Below, piece after piece: positions 40,439-49,611 of a stretch of DNA of 64,000 nucleotides. The stretch comes from an uncultured Alphaproteobacteria bacterium (GTDB lineage: Bacteria; Pseudomonadota; Alphaproteobacteria; RF32; CAG-239). The number at the start of each line of letters is the position of its first letter. Position 1 is the first letter of the stretch. The position numbers and the translations under genes are program-made. Where the stretch lies: NCBI GenBank assembly GCA_944391465.1, contig CALXTS010000001.1:112614-176613 (forward strand), read 5' to 3'. Below the pieces are notes generated by a model, which worked only from the letters and a program-made list of their open reading frames with translations, was not told the DNA's origin and did not search any database.

Positions 40439-41296
40439 TTATAATAACTCCTTAAAATTGTTGTATCTTAATGTTATATAGTTTTTTACTGTTTTTGCAA
40501 CAGTTTGTTGCAGTTCTTTATTTTTTGTGTACTCTCCGAGTTGTTCAATTAAAAAATCAACGCCTCCTGCCCGACATGTAAAATCAAATGCAGCTTTATA
40601 ATTAATATCAAATATCCATGCTATGAAGCATAATATATTATCAGTTGCAGTTTTAGTCATGTGTTTATTTATAGTTTGGCAATTTTGAAATTGGCAAAAC
40701 AAATCTGTTGATACTGTTTTTTCTTTTTCTTGAGAAGTTTTTGTATCAAAAAAAAGTTCACTAAAATGATTTTTATCAATTTTTATTAAGTTAAAATTGG
40801 CTGTTTTATCTGCATCTCTGACTAAAAATATAACTTTTTTGATATCTTCTTTTAGTTGTTCGTCTTTTATTGAGGTGTATTCCTTATCTTCATACAGTTC
40901 TTCTATTAAATGTCCGTGATGTTTGACAGGAATTACTATCAGGGGGTGATTATATTCGGGTATATTTCTTAAAATATCAGCTCCAAGCAAGCTATGGTCA
41001 TATTTTTTGCTGGTGTTTGAATTTTTGTAATCATCATATTTACGGCGAATTTCTTCAAATCGGCCGATATCGTGCAATAAATATGCTAAACGAGCTTTTC
41101 TTATAAATTCGGAATCTCTATTATTAAAAGATGATTCATGCTTCAGAATATAGTTTCCGGCTCCGAGGACTTGGAGAGAATGATGAATTTTTTCATCAGC
41201 ATAAAGGCTGTAAAAATGGGAATCTGAAACATGTTGACGACAATTTTGATAGTGTTGTTTCAGAAGTTGGATATCTTTGCTTAAATCTGTTTTCAT
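40439..41296 (-). CDS. HD-domain metal phosphohydrolase
   Basis: 285 aa. HD motif in LAYLLHDIGRFEE (about residues 72-84), a His pair in VKHHGHL (near 125), and a late Asp in LVRDADKTAN (near 160), the order of the HD superfamily. The ATG at 41296 is chosen over one ten codons upstream, because it leaves the tRNA spacer free. The substrate could be a nucleotide or a cyclic dinucleotide; unknown. Confidence 0.7.
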   Translation of the reverse strand: MKTDLSKDIQLLKQHYQNCRQHVSDSHFYSLYADEKIHHSLQVLGAGNYILKHESSFNNRDSEFIRKARLAYLLHDIGRFEEIRRKYDDYKNSNTSKKYDHSLLGADILRNIPEYNHPLIVIPVKHHGHLIEELYEDKEYTSIKDEQLKEDIKKVIFLVRDADKTANFNLIKIDKNHFSELFFDTKTSQEKEKTVSTDLFCQFQNCQTINKHMTKTATDNILCFIAWIFDINYKAAFDFTCRAGGVDFLIEQLGEYTKNKELQQTVAKTVKNYITLRYNNFKELL

Positions 41297-41328
41297 TGTT
41301 TTCCTGCAAAATAATTGGTTGCACAAAT

Positions 41329-41355
41329 AAAGCCCCCTGATTGACAGGAGGCTTT
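41329..41355 (-). terminator. Intrinsic terminator after tRNA-Lys
   Basis: AAAGCCTCCTG / CAGGGGGCTTT stem (- strand sense), 5-base loop, then ATTTG. Confidence 0.7.
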
Positions 41356-41362
41356 CTGTTTA

Positions 41363-41438
41363 TGGTAGGCGCGTGGGGGTTCGAACCCCAGACCCACTGA
41401 TTAAGAGTCAGTTGCTCTACCAACTGAGCTACGCACCC
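41363..41438 (-). tRNA. tRNA-Lys (anticodon CTT)
   Basis: 76 nt including encoded CCA. Acceptor GGGTGCG pairs with CGCGCCT (two G-T pairs), D-arm GCTC/GAGC, anticodon loop CTCTTAA with CTT at 41403-41405, T-arm CTGGGGTTCGAACCCCCAC region, discriminator A. A clear sigma70-type promoter lies just upstream. Confidence 0.97.
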
Positions 41439-41459
41439 ATAAGCAATCTAACAGTGCGG

Positions 41460-41488
41460 AATATAAAACCAAAAAAAGATAATTGCAA
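41460..41488 (-). promoter_or_regulatory. sigma70-type promoter of tRNA-Lys
   Basis: -35 TTGCAA (41483-41488), 17-bp spacer, -10 TATATT (41460-41465), 21 bp from the tRNA 5' end. Confidence 0.8.
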
Positions 41489-41491
41489 CAA

Positions 41492-42901
41492 TTATTTTAA
41501 CGGTAAAACTATTTTAAATGCTGTATATTGATTTAAACTGGATTTTACACGGATTGTACCTCTAAGAATGTTTATTATTTTTTTGACTATGCTTAATCCC
41601 AGCCCTGCTCCGCAGGTTTTGCAATCTAATTGGTTTTGACATTGATAAAACTCATCAAAAATTTTTGATATATCTTCTTTTTGAATTCCGATGCCGTCAT
41701 CAATGATGGTTATTTCTATTTTATTTTTTTGCTGTATGAGAAATATTTTTATCTGGCTTTTAGCATATTTCAAGGCATTACTTAATATATTACGAATGAT
41801 GCGCTCTAACAGCATAATGTCTATTGATATTTCTATGCCTTTTTGCTCTTTGTATGAAACTTTAACATTTTTTGCCTCTCCTAATATTTTGTATTCTGCG
41901 CATATTTTAGATAAAAATTTTGACAAATCTATTTTTTCCGGATGGTAAGACATTCCTCCGGAATCTAGTTTTGAAATATCAAGCAGACTGTCTAACATGT
42001 TTTTCAGATTACAACTGCTTTCTTGTATTTTTTTGACAATATTGCTTTGTTGTTCATTTAGCTGCGTTTGTTGCAGATTTTCTATAAATATATTTAGGGC
42101 TTGCAATGGTTGCCGAAGATCGTGACTGGCCTGAGCCAAAAAGTATGATTTTGACTGATTACTTTTTTCGGCTTCTTGGCGAGCTTTTTGATAAGCCTTT
42201 TGTGTTTCAACAAGCGGAGTTATGTCTTGCATGGTTCCGGCTATGATTTTTTTATATTCTTGTCTGATTATATTAGCTTTGAATTGGCAATATATTATCT
42301 TATTATTTATTTTTTTTAAGCGAATTTGTCCTTCAACCGGATTTCCAAAATTAAGCAACTGTTTGAGTTTTTCTTTGTAAATGGATAAATCTGCAGGAAA
42401 TAGTCTTTCTTTTAAAATATTTCTTTTTTGCGATATCTCATGAGCTTTTAAGCCAAAAATTCTATACATTCCGGCTGACCAGATGAATGTTTTGGTCTGT
42501 AAATTTAGCTCCCAATATCCGAAATGTGCTATTTTTTCTGCAAATTCAAGCCTTTTTTGAGTTTGATACAAGCTATGGGAAAGTTGGCGTGTTTCCGTTA
42601 TGTCTTCAAAGTTTAATATGATATTCTCTTTGAAGGGGTATGCCGATACAGAATAGTATCTTTCTTGGTGTCTTATTTTAAAATGTTCGGGATACTGTTG
42701 GTAAATTACATTTCTGATATGTTCTCTAAACGAGGAATTAAATACTTCAAAAACCTGAAAGCTCTCATATTCCGTAATATGAAAAATATATTGTGCTTTG
42801 GAACTGGCATATAAGGTTTGTCCATAGCCATTTATCTCCAAAAAAATATTTGAGGAGATTTTTAGTAAAAAGTCTTTAAGTTCCGCTTGCTTTTCCATCA
42901 T
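41492..42901 (-). CDS. PAS-domain sensor histidine kinase
   Basis: 469 aa, no membrane segment. A PAS-like N-terminal sensor region (1-120), a second PAS with PAC segment (about 125-230, including AHFGYWELNLQTKTFIWS), then a HisKA domain with the phospho-His in ASHDLRQPLQAL (about 256) and a HATPase domain (NILSNALKYAK; DDGIGI; GAGLGLSIVKKI). There is no receiver domain. The HDLRQPLQAL form is that of the NahK/ErcS-like branch. It overlaps the DUF4340 gene by 26 bp and is the last gene of the ABC operon, so it may sense the same condition. The partner response regulator is not in this window. Confidence 0.82.
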   Translation of the reverse strand: MMEKQAELKDFLLKISSNIFLEINGYGQTLYASSKAQYIFHITEYESFQVFEVFNSSFREHIRNVIYQQYPEHFKIRHQERYYSVSAYPFKENIILNFEDITETRQLSHSLYQTQKRLEFAEKIAHFGYWELNLQTKTFIWSAGMYRIFGLKAHEISQKRNILKERLFPADLSIYKEKLKQLLNFGNPVEGQIRLKKINNKIIYCQFKANIIRQEYKKIIAGTMQDITPLVETQKAYQKARQEAEKSNQSKSYFLAQASHDLRQPLQALNIFIENLQQTQLNEQQSNIVKKIQESSCNLKNMLDSLLDISKLDSGGMSYHPEKIDLSKFLSKICAEYKILGEAKNVKVSYKEQKGIEISIDIMLLERIIRNILSNALKYAKSQIKIFLIQQKNKIEITIIDDGIGIQKEDISKIFDEFYQCQNQLDCKTCGAGLGLSIVKKIINILRGTIRVKSSLNQYTAFKIVLPLK

Positions 42902-43889
42902 CCTTGCTTATCTGAAAACTACTCAGAACCAATCCGTTTGGGCGAGTAAGTTTGAAAAACCATCCGTCATATAAAAATTGATTGTCTTTTATATAAGCAT
43001 TAACTGCCGAAGTTGGAAGGTTTGTCGTTGATAAAGATATTTTTGCCCAGTATTCTTCATCATTGTAATATAGTTCTATAGACGTTATCAGTCCGCTGAA
43101 AGTTATTAAATCTATTCTGCGACGTTTGTTGAAGCGGCTTTCATCAAAATTTTGCGCAGATGCTACTTTGGTGGTTATGAGATATTCAAGCCGTTCAAGA
43201 ATTGGCTCCATGTTTATAATTTTTTGTTCTTTATTAAAAAACGGATATTCTTCCGAGGCTCGATTTGCAACCTGCAAGTTTCCATCTTCTTCTATCACGA
43301 CAGTTTCTGTCAAACTTCTCGGGTATTGCAGAATCGGTTGCATCAACCAAGAATAATTTTCTTGCGGAAGTAGATATTCTCCATCAATCAGCCAAATTTC
43401 TTCTTTGTTCATTTGTTTAGCAAAATGAAACATTTGGTTTGAGGTTGCTTTTCCTATAACTATACTGTCTATCGGGCTGTTATCTTCTGCAAAAGTCTCA
43501 ATAATTGTTCCCTGCCCGACTTTTTGTTTTTGTTGCGGGAGTAATAAGTCATTTTCTATCAGCTTTTCTTGGGAATATCTTTGCTGATGGTAGAATCTGG
43601 AGTTACGCAAGTCATTAAATAACTTATTTACGACTTCAAAATTGGCATAATAGTAGTCATCTTCTGCTACAAGCCAAGTATTGTTATCTAGTACAAGTGT
43701 CGTCTTTTGTTTTGGCGTTGTTATGGTAATTTTTTTTATTTTGGCTTCATTTTCCCGACTTTGCGCAAAAACAAACTTCCCGCCTTGTTGTTTGGGAAAA
43801 CGATAATGACTGTAAAAAACTCCGCAAAATGCAAATATAATGGCTAAAAGAGCGCAAATTATACCTTTTTTTATAAATTTATCAGTCAT
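42876..43889 (-). CDS. DUF4340 accessory protein of the Gld-like ABC system
   Basis: 337 aa. One N-terminal membrane segment, then a DUF4340-type extracytoplasmic region (NTWLVAEDDYYYANFEVVNKL with a long beta-rich continuation). Such proteins always accompany a GldG-like ABC auxiliary protein. Start is ATG 43889, overlapping the previous stop (ATGA-type). Confidence 0.75.
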   Translation of the reverse strand: MTDKFIKKGIICALLAIIFAFCGVFYSHYRFPKQQGGKFVFAQSRENEAKIKKITITTPKQKTTLVLDNNTWLVAEDDYYYANFEVVNKLFNDLRNSRFYHQQRYSQEKLIENDLLLPQQKQKVGQGTIIETFAEDNSPIDSIVIGKATSNQMFHFAKQMNKEEIWLIDGEYLLPQENYSWLMQPILQYPRSLTETVVIEEDGNLQVANRASEEYPFFNKEQKIINMEPILERLEYLITTKVASAQNFDESRFNKRRRIDLITFSGLITSIELYYNDEEYWAKISLSTTNLPTSAVNAYIKDNQFLYDGWFFKLTRPNGLVLSSFQISKDDGKASGT

Positions 43890-45783
43890 TGGCGTATTCC
43901 TTTGCTTCTTGATAGATTTTTTTGCGGCGGATAATGTTAAATATTGCAAGCAAAAGTATTATGATTCCAGGAAAAACTATCATATTAAAAATTATAAATA
44001 GATTACTCAACAATTTTTGTTCTTCTGAAATCTTAAACTCAAGCTCTTGTAATTTGCTTTTATTTTCAATTTCAATCCGCTGTAAAGATTCAACTTGTTT
44101 AAGAACAGAGATTGACGGAAAAACGGCTTGCTCTTTTATGCTGTTATTTAGCTGTCTTTGTTTACTTTGAGCTTGACGAATGGCTTCAGTATATTGCTGC
44201 TGCTCCTTTTGGTATTTTTTACTAATGTGATTTTGCAATATTTGAGCAAAAGTTGTTTTGTTTTCAAAGGTTTCTTTTGAAGATATTGATAATAAATCAC
44301 CACTCTCAGAAAGGTAATCAACAGCTTTTTCAATAAAATCATAATTATTGTTAAAAGGAACCGCATCAAAGCCATTATTTGAAAATTTTGGTGTCTTGGC
44401 ATTCCAATTCGGAGAAAAAAGCATATCAGCGTCGCTGACAACCAGCAGTTTTCCCGGACGGATTGAGGTTATTAAGAATGGTATCATCATTTTTTCGGTT
44501 TCTGTTCCCCTAAGTGGGTGTTCTTCAAACATTGAAACAAATTTTCCCTCTTGCAAGACTGCCAAATTATATGATTTTCCTGTATTTATGAAATTGCCTA
44601 TAACAGATGATTTTGAGGCGTATTTAGCAACTTTTGAATCTATTTCTCCGCTATCTGTTCCGGTTGTAAATAAAATGGTGCTTTTTACGTCAGGGAGTTT
44701 TCGCAGAGCTAAACTTCCTGCTGAGCGAAATTGCAATCGGCGTAAATCTTTACTTATGGTTTGTTCTTGATTAATAAAATTTTTATTGATGTCCATCCAC
44801 AAAGGATAATTTTTTATTTGATTGTGTGTCAGGCTTCCCATTAGGGTGCTTTGGCTTTGAGCGTTATCTCCGACCAATAAATCATCACTATAGCTTATTC
44901 CGAAATTATATAAAAATTTCTCTAAATTAGATGAGGCTGAATTAATATATCCGAAAAGGCTGAGGAAACTTTCTGAAAAAGGATCCATAAATAGTAAAAT
45001 TCTGCCGCCGCGCATTAGATATTGGTCTAGAGCATAGACTGTCATTTCTCCTAAGTTTGACGGGTTTACAACAATCAGTGTTTTTATCCTTACCGGAATT
45101 TGTGTTTTGTCGTTTCTGATGTATTCTACATTATAGTCTTCTTTTAAGGCTTTTACGAAAGGCCAATCGGTTCCGTTTTCAAAAGTTGATTTTTTATCTA
45201 TTACGGGCAGTGCCGGAGATAAAATTCCGATTGTTTTAGGTTCATATCCACTCATTTTGCTTAAGATTCGGCTGATGTCGTGCTCAATATAGTTTTTTCT
45301 GCCGATTTCAAAGTATGGTAAAGTGTAGCTTTGTCCCGAATAATTGCTGAAAACGGCTCCAAAATAAAGATTTTGTTTGCCTTCGGTATCTATAAAACTA
45401 CGAATATTTTGTTTTTTGGCCTCATCTTCGGCGTTTGAATAAGGTTTTGTTTCAATAATTTCAAAGCTGATTTTTCCATTTGAATTTATTTGATATTGTT
45501 CCAACAGTCGGACAACGTAACGCGCATATTGTCCTATCAGCGGGTATTCGCTTTCCAATTGTGGAGAGAGATATAATTTGATAAAAATCGGTTCTTGATT
45601 TTTTGACAACCATGATAGTGTTTCTTGATTTAACGTATATTGGCGTGACGAAGTTAAATCCAGTTTGTATGAACTGGTCAGAAGACTGGTGCCAATGTTT
45701 AGTCCGGCAAAGGTTACTGCCAAAAGCAAAGCGAAGGATGTTATAAGATAGTTTTTAGTGGTTGTTTTTTTTGTAGATGCCAT
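43882..45783 (-). CDS. GldG-like ABC transporter auxiliary protein
   Basis: 633 aa. N-terminal membrane segment (13-32), a large extracytoplasmic GldG/ABC_transp_aux domain (SRQYTLNQETLSWLSKNQEPIFIKLYLSPQL; ILLFMDP near 270; VSDADM near 455), a coiled coil (about 535-590) and a C-terminal membrane segment (about 600-622). In Bacteroidetes GldG is part of the gliding-linked ABC complex; in proteobacteria the set of ATPase, ABC-2 permease, GldG-like and DUF4340 proteins is widespread but its substrate is not known. Confidence 0.78.
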   Translation of the reverse strand: MASTKKTTTKNYLITSFALLLAVTFAGLNIGTSLLTSSYKLDLTSSRQYTLNQETLSWLSKNQEPIFIKLYLSPQLESEYPLIGQYARYVVRLLEQYQINSNGKISFEIIETKPYSNAEDEAKKQNIRSFIDTEGKQNLYFGAVFSNYSGQSYTLPYFEIGRKNYIEHDISRILSKMSGYEPKTIGILSPALPVIDKKSTFENGTDWPFVKALKEDYNVEYIRNDKTQIPVRIKTLIVVNPSNLGEMTVYALDQYLMRGGRILLFMDPFSESFLSLFGYINSASSNLEKFLYNFGISYSDDLLVGDNAQSQSTLMGSLTHNQIKNYPLWMDINKNFINQEQTISKDLRRLQFRSAGSLALRKLPDVKSTILFTTGTDSGEIDSKVAKYASKSSVIGNFINTGKSYNLAVLQEGKFVSMFEEHPLRGTETEKMMIPFLITSIRPGKLLVVSDADMLFSPNWNAKTPKFSNNGFDAVPFNNNYDFIEKAVDYLSESGDLLSISSKETFENKTTFAQILQNHISKKYQKEQQQYTEAIRQAQSKQRQLNNSIKEQAVFPSISVLKQVESLQRIEIENKSKLQELEFKISEEQKLLSNLFIIFNMIVFPGIIILLLAIFNIIRRKKIYQEAKEYAND

Positions 45784-45787
45784 ATCT

Positions 45788-46519
45788 TTAATCCCTCTTA
45801 TATTCTACAGACATTATGTTAAGCCAGAGACAGAAGATTATCAGAAGTGAAAAGTATATCATATCACTCCATGTTAATTGTCCTTGAATTATATTTTCAT
45901 AATGACTGTCAAAGTTAAGTGATTGTGAAATTCTGATAATGATTTCATTTGAAATATTGAATTTTTTTATCAGAAAATCAAAGTTGAACATTTTGAGAAT
46001 CGTTCCAATGAATGCGGCTATCAAATATGCTGATATCGGATTGCGGCAAAGAGATGATACAAAACAACCGATTGCACAAAGTGCTCCAGATGCTATCAAA
46101 ACGGCTAAATAATTGTAAAAAACATTATATGAGTCCACGGGAATAAATAAAGCTGTTGTCAACCAAAACGGAAATGTCAAAATCAGCATTAGGCCACAAA
46201 AAGCCCATGCGGCAAAAAATTTTCCGAGAACAACGGACGAATATTTCATTGGTTGAGTTAACAAAAGCTCGATTGTTCCGTAACGTCTTTCATCTGCCCA
46301 GAGTTTCATTGTTAAAGCCGGAATCAAAGATATCAGAACTCCTGGCTGATAATAAAAAAATGAATAAAGATTATAATTTACAATATTAAAGAAGTTTCCT
46401 AAATAAAATGTGCAAGACAGCGAAGTAATAATATAAACGCTTAATACGATATATGCTAAACGACTCTTAAAATATGACCCGAATTCTTTTTTGAAAATGG
46501 CGTTTATATCATAAAACAT
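45788..46519 (-). CDS. ABC-2 permease (GldF-like)
   Basis: 243 aa with six membrane segments and the ABC-2 layout: a short cytoplasmic N-terminus (FKKEFGSYFKSRLAYIV), the segment KLWADERRYGTIELLLTQPMKY near 68-89 characteristic of ABC-2 permeases, and the LIASGALCAIGCFVSSLCRNP stretch. It is followed by the GldG-like gene 4 bp on. Confidence 0.82.
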   Translation of the reverse strand: MFYDINAIFKKEFGSYFKSRLAYIVLSVYIITSLSCTFYLGNFFNIVNYNLYSFFYYQPGVLISLIPALTMKLWADERRYGTIELLLTQPMKYSSVVLGKFFAAWAFCGLMLILTFPFWLTTALFIPVDSYNVFYNYLAVLIASGALCAIGCFVSSLCRNPISAYLIAAFIGTILKMFNFDFLIKKFNISNEIIIRISQSLNFDSHYENIIQGQLTWSDMIYFSLLIIFCLWLNIMSVEYKRD

Positions 46520-47248
46520 TTAATCTTCCTCCAAAACAGACGTCGTAGCAAATCGAAAAGCACTTTCAATATCCCCTGATGAGGTTGTTTTTTTGAGCCT
46601 TTCGGGGGAAAGGTTGCGAATGATTTTACCATGATTTATTAAAATTACACGATCTGCCAGAGCATCAACTTCTTCCATTATATGGGTTGAGATTAATATG
46701 ATGCTGTTTTTGCTGTATTCTTTTATAAAATTGCGGATAAAAAATTTCTGATTGGGATCCAGTCCTTCTGTGGGTTCGTCTAAAATAAGAATTTGCGGTT
46801 TATGAATTAGTGCTCCGGCAATGCCTATGCGGCGTTTAAATCCTTTTGATAAGGTTTCACACTTTTGATTAATAACGCTTGAAATATCTAATTGTTGGAT
46901 GAGAGATACCAAATTGTCCACAAAATTTTGATAAGGGATTCTTCGTATATCTGCCATAAATTTAATGTATTCAAAAACAGTAAGTTCTGGATATAAAATT
47001 CCGTTTTCCGGCACATATCCGATTTGTTTTAAGGCTTCTGTTCGATTATTGTAAATACTGTTTCCGTTTATACAAACATCACCGGAATCAGGCTCGTAGA
47101 AAGAAGTTATCAATCTCATTAAGGTTGTTTTTCCGGCTCCGTTGGGACCTAAAAGGGCGACAATTTCCCCTTCCCTTAAATCAAAACTCATATTGTTTAT
47201 GACTCTTTTTTCAGAGAATGTTTTGTTTAGATTTATAACGCTTAGCAT
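46520..47248 (-). CDS. ABC transporter ATPase (Gld-like)
   Basis: 242 aa. Walker A GPNGAGKT (34-41), a Q-loop (YVPENG), a degenerate signature (LSKGFKRR near 130), Walker B with ILDEPTEGLDP (about 150-160) and the switch His in ISTHIMEE. Downstream genes are the permease, GldG-like and DUF4340 proteins. The directions and tight spacing show a single operon of five with the kinase. Confidence 0.88.
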   Translation of the reverse strand: MLSVINLNKTFSEKRVINNMSFDLREGEIVALLGPNGAGKTTLMRLITSFYEPDSGDVCINGNSIYNNRTEALKQIGYVPENGILYPELTVFEYIKFMADIRRIPYQNFVDNLVSLIQQLDISSVINQKCETLSKGFKRRIGIAGALIHKPQILILDEPTEGLDPNQKFFIRNFIKEYSKNSIILISTHIMEEVDALADRVILINHGKIIRNLSPERLKKTTSSGDIESAFRFATTSVLEED

Positions 47249-47403
47249 AATAAAGTTTTTTCCTTTTTTAGGTGATGTTGGTGATATCTTAACAAATTTA
47301 TTTTAAATTTTAACAATTATTTTGTTTTTTCAAAAACATTGATGACAAAATATTTATTTTACATTATTTATATAGAAAAAGAGTGTTGTTTTTGGGAGTT
47401 GTT

Positions 47404-47937
47404 ATGGCTGAAGAATTATACACCAGAGAAGAAACTCGTTCCTTAAAAATCGGTTTGTGGGTTGCTTTTGCTATTTTTTTAATTGTCGGTTTAACGATAT
47501 TTGCTCGTAAAAATGTTTCCCACTCCGAAGGGGGAAAATATTATCAGTTGTTGGCGCGTTTTAATCGTACTGACGGGTTGTTGGTCGGTGACTTGGTGCG
47601 TGTTGCCGGTATGAATGTCGGGAAAGTCGTTGCTGCTAGATTAGATGATAATTTTAAGGCTATTTTAACGCTTGATATTAAAGAAGGTGTTTTACTTCCT
47701 GATGATAGTAGCGCCTCTATCGTCAGCTCCGGTTTGATGGGGGCTAAATATATTGAAATAGAACCAGGCGGATCTATGGATATGTTGCCTCCCGGAGGTG
47801 AATTTTCTTATACTCAAGATGCTATGGTTCTTGAAGAATTGCTGGACAGAATTGTCGGTATCGGTAAGGCTAACCGCAAAAATGCCTCGGCTAATAATAA
47901 AAATTCAAATGAAGAGAAAGTTAAGGAGACTTTATAA
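47404..47937 (+). CDS. mlaD: MlaD-family MCE protein (first copy)
   Basis: 177 aa. One N-terminal membrane segment (about 15-35) and one MCE domain (KYYQLLARFNRTDGLLVGDLVRVAGMNVGKV near 45-75), ending with a flexible tail. MlaD hexamers bind lipid in the periplasm in the Mla transport of phospholipids between membranes. GGGAG ribosome site. MlaE and MlaF are not in this cluster. Confidence 0.85.
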   Translation: MAEELYTREETRSLKIGLWVAFAIFLIVGLTIFARKNVSHSEGGKYYQLLARFNRTDGLLVGDLVRVAGMNVGKVVAARLDDNFKAILTLDIKEGVLLPDDSSASIVSSGLMGAKYIEIEPGGSMDMLPPGGEFSYTQDAMVLEELLDRIVGIGKANRKNASANNKNSNEEKVKETL

Positions 47938-48401
47938 TGAATAAAAAACCGGTAGAAACTATTATGGGCATTGTGGTTCTTGCTGTTGCGGCTTTCTTTG
48001 CTTATTTTGCTTATAACGTTTCTGATTTACAAGTCGTTAAAGGTTATACCGTTACTGCAAAATTCTTAAAAGTTGGTGGTTTGAATGTCGGCTCTGATGT
48101 CAGAATCAACGGAATTAAGGTCGGAACTGTGATTGCTCAACATTTGGATGATACTGACTATACCGCTGAAATCAAAATGAGTTTGTCTTCAGATGTTCAT
48201 CTTCCTGTTGATAGTGTTGCTTCTATTGTTGGTGACGGGTTGGTTGGTGACAAGTTTATTAAAATTGAACCCGGTCATGATAAAGAAATATTAAAAGATG
48301 GTGATGTTATTAAAAATACTAAAGATTTCAAAACATTAGAAGATATGGTCGGTGAAATTATTTTTATGGTAACTGATAATGGCTCAGATGAATCTAAATA
48401 A
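47937..48401 (+). CDS. mlaD: MlaD-family MCE protein (second copy)
   Basis: 154 aa. One membrane segment (about 10-30) and an MCE domain (VTAKFLKVGGLNVGSDVRINGIKVG near 39-63). It overlaps the first copy by one base. Sequence divergence from the first copy (short tail, different linker) means the two may form mixed rings. Together they suggest a duplicated lipid-shuttling protein. Confidence 0.85.
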   Translation: MNKKPVETIMGIVVLAVAAFFAYFAYNVSDLQVVKGYTVTAKFLKVGGLNVGSDVRINGIKVGTVIAQHLDDTDYTAEIKMSLSSDVHLPVDSVASIVGDGLVGDKFIKIEPGHDKEILKDGDVIKNTKDFKTLEDMVGEIIFMVTDNGSDESK

Positions 48402-49518
48402 ACTCTTTTTGGGGACTTTGCTTGCTTCTTCCGTGTTAACCTCTTCTGTTTGTGCTAAAGAGATTTATACAAATATGGCGAGGATGCAAGCTATGGATAA
48501 AATTACCGGAAAAGTCAGCGAGATTGATGTTCCCGTAAATGGAGAAGTAAAGTTCGGTAGTTTTTCTATTACGGTTAGAGCTTGCGCAACAAGACCTCCT
48601 GAAGAGACTCCTGAAAATTATGCCTTTGTTGATATTATTGATGATTATAATATTAAAACTAAGGTTAATGTTTTTAGAGGTTGGATGTTTTCTTCATCTC
48701 CGGCTTTGAATGCTGTTGAACATCCTATTTATGATGTTTGGTTGTTAAAATGCTATGACGGGGATTTAAAAGGAAAACATTTGTTGACCGAAGAAGAGCT
48801 TCGTCTCAGAGAAGAAATTTCTAAAGTTTCTGAAGACGCCGATAGTAAGTTACCGGCTGATTTTAAAGTTCCTGAAGATGATGTTTCTGTGCCAGAGGAA
48901 AAAGTTTCTGACAATAAACCAATATCTTTGTTACCGGAAATTCCTGATGAAGAAAAAGAAATTGCTACGGTTGAAATGAAAGGCTTGGTTGATGACGAGC
49001 AGCCTGAAGCTAAAGTTATTTCTTTAGAGCAAGCTCAGAATGATGCCAATCAAGAGACTGATAATTCTCCGAAAATGTTAGTCAAAATTGAGTCTAATCT
49101 TGATGATATGGTAAAAAACATTGAAGAAACTTTGTCTGAAAATCAAGTCAAAGAATCAGCTTTAATACAACCTGCGGAACAAAACTCAAATGATGCTATT
49201 AGCGGGGTAAGTATTGTCAGAACCGTTGAAGATAAAGCCAAAGAACAGGAACTTCAAGAAAAGTTGGAAAAAGCATCTGAAGAACGGCGGCAAAAAGCTA
49301 TTGAGGCGATTGAAGCCAGAAGTGCCGAGAATGAAAATCAAGAATCGGAAGCTCAAGTTCTTGAAGAGGCTCCTGCTCGAGAAATCGGGAATGCCCCTGA
49401 AGTTAAGGATATTGAGGATGTATCAAGGGAGAATTCAAACAATATAATCAAAGATGCATTTAGTGATGATGATATCATTATCGAAGAAATAGAAGAAGAC
49501 GGAATGATAGAAGAATAA
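48379..49518 (+). CDS. DUF2155 periplasmic protein with long acidic tail
   Basis: 379 aa. Signal peptide (about 1-24, cut near CAKE). DUF2155 domain at about 30-130 (ITVRACATRPPEETPENYAFV; FRGWMFSSSPALNAVEHPIYDVWLLKC), the usual extent in alphaproteobacteria. The remaining 245 residues are low-complexity Glu/Lys/Asp/Ala/Ser, unusual in length. DUF2155 neighbours of MlaD are common in alphaproteobacteria, so it may aid outer-membrane lipid traffic. It overlaps the second mlaD by 23 bp. Confidence 0.78.
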   Translation: MAQMNLNKLFLGTLLASSVLTSSVCAKEIYTNMARMQAMDKITGKVSEIDVPVNGEVKFGSFSITVRACATRPPEETPENYAFVDIIDDYNIKTKVNVFRGWMFSSSPALNAVEHPIYDVWLLKCYDGDLKGKHLLTEEELRLREEISKVSEDADSKLPADFKVPEDDVSVPEEKVSDNKPISLLPEIPDEEKEIATVEMKGLVDDEQPEAKVISLEQAQNDANQETDNSPKMLVKIESNLDDMVKNIEETLSENQVKESALIQPAEQNSNDAISGVSIVRTVEDKAKEQELQEKLEKASEERRQKAIEAIEARSAENENQESEAQVLEEAPAREIGNAPEVKDIEDVSRENSNNIIKDAFSDDDIIIEEIEEDGMIEE

Positions 49519-49539
49519 TTCCATTCCTTTTCTAAATTA

Positions 49540-49562
49540 AAAGCTCCGGATTTCGGAGCTTT
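49540..49562 (+). terminator. Intrinsic terminator
   Basis: AAAGCTCCG / CGGAGCTTT hairpin with a 5-base loop, then ATATTTG, ending the mlaD operon. Confidence 0.75.
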
Positions 49563-49611
49563 ATATTTGTGCAGAATTTTGTCAGGACTTGTTTTATCGT
49601 ATTGGTATTTA

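Noticed and set aside
43348..44770. Frames of 82-140 aa opposite the GldG-like gene
   Set aside because: Antisense shadows of a long, well-supported gene.
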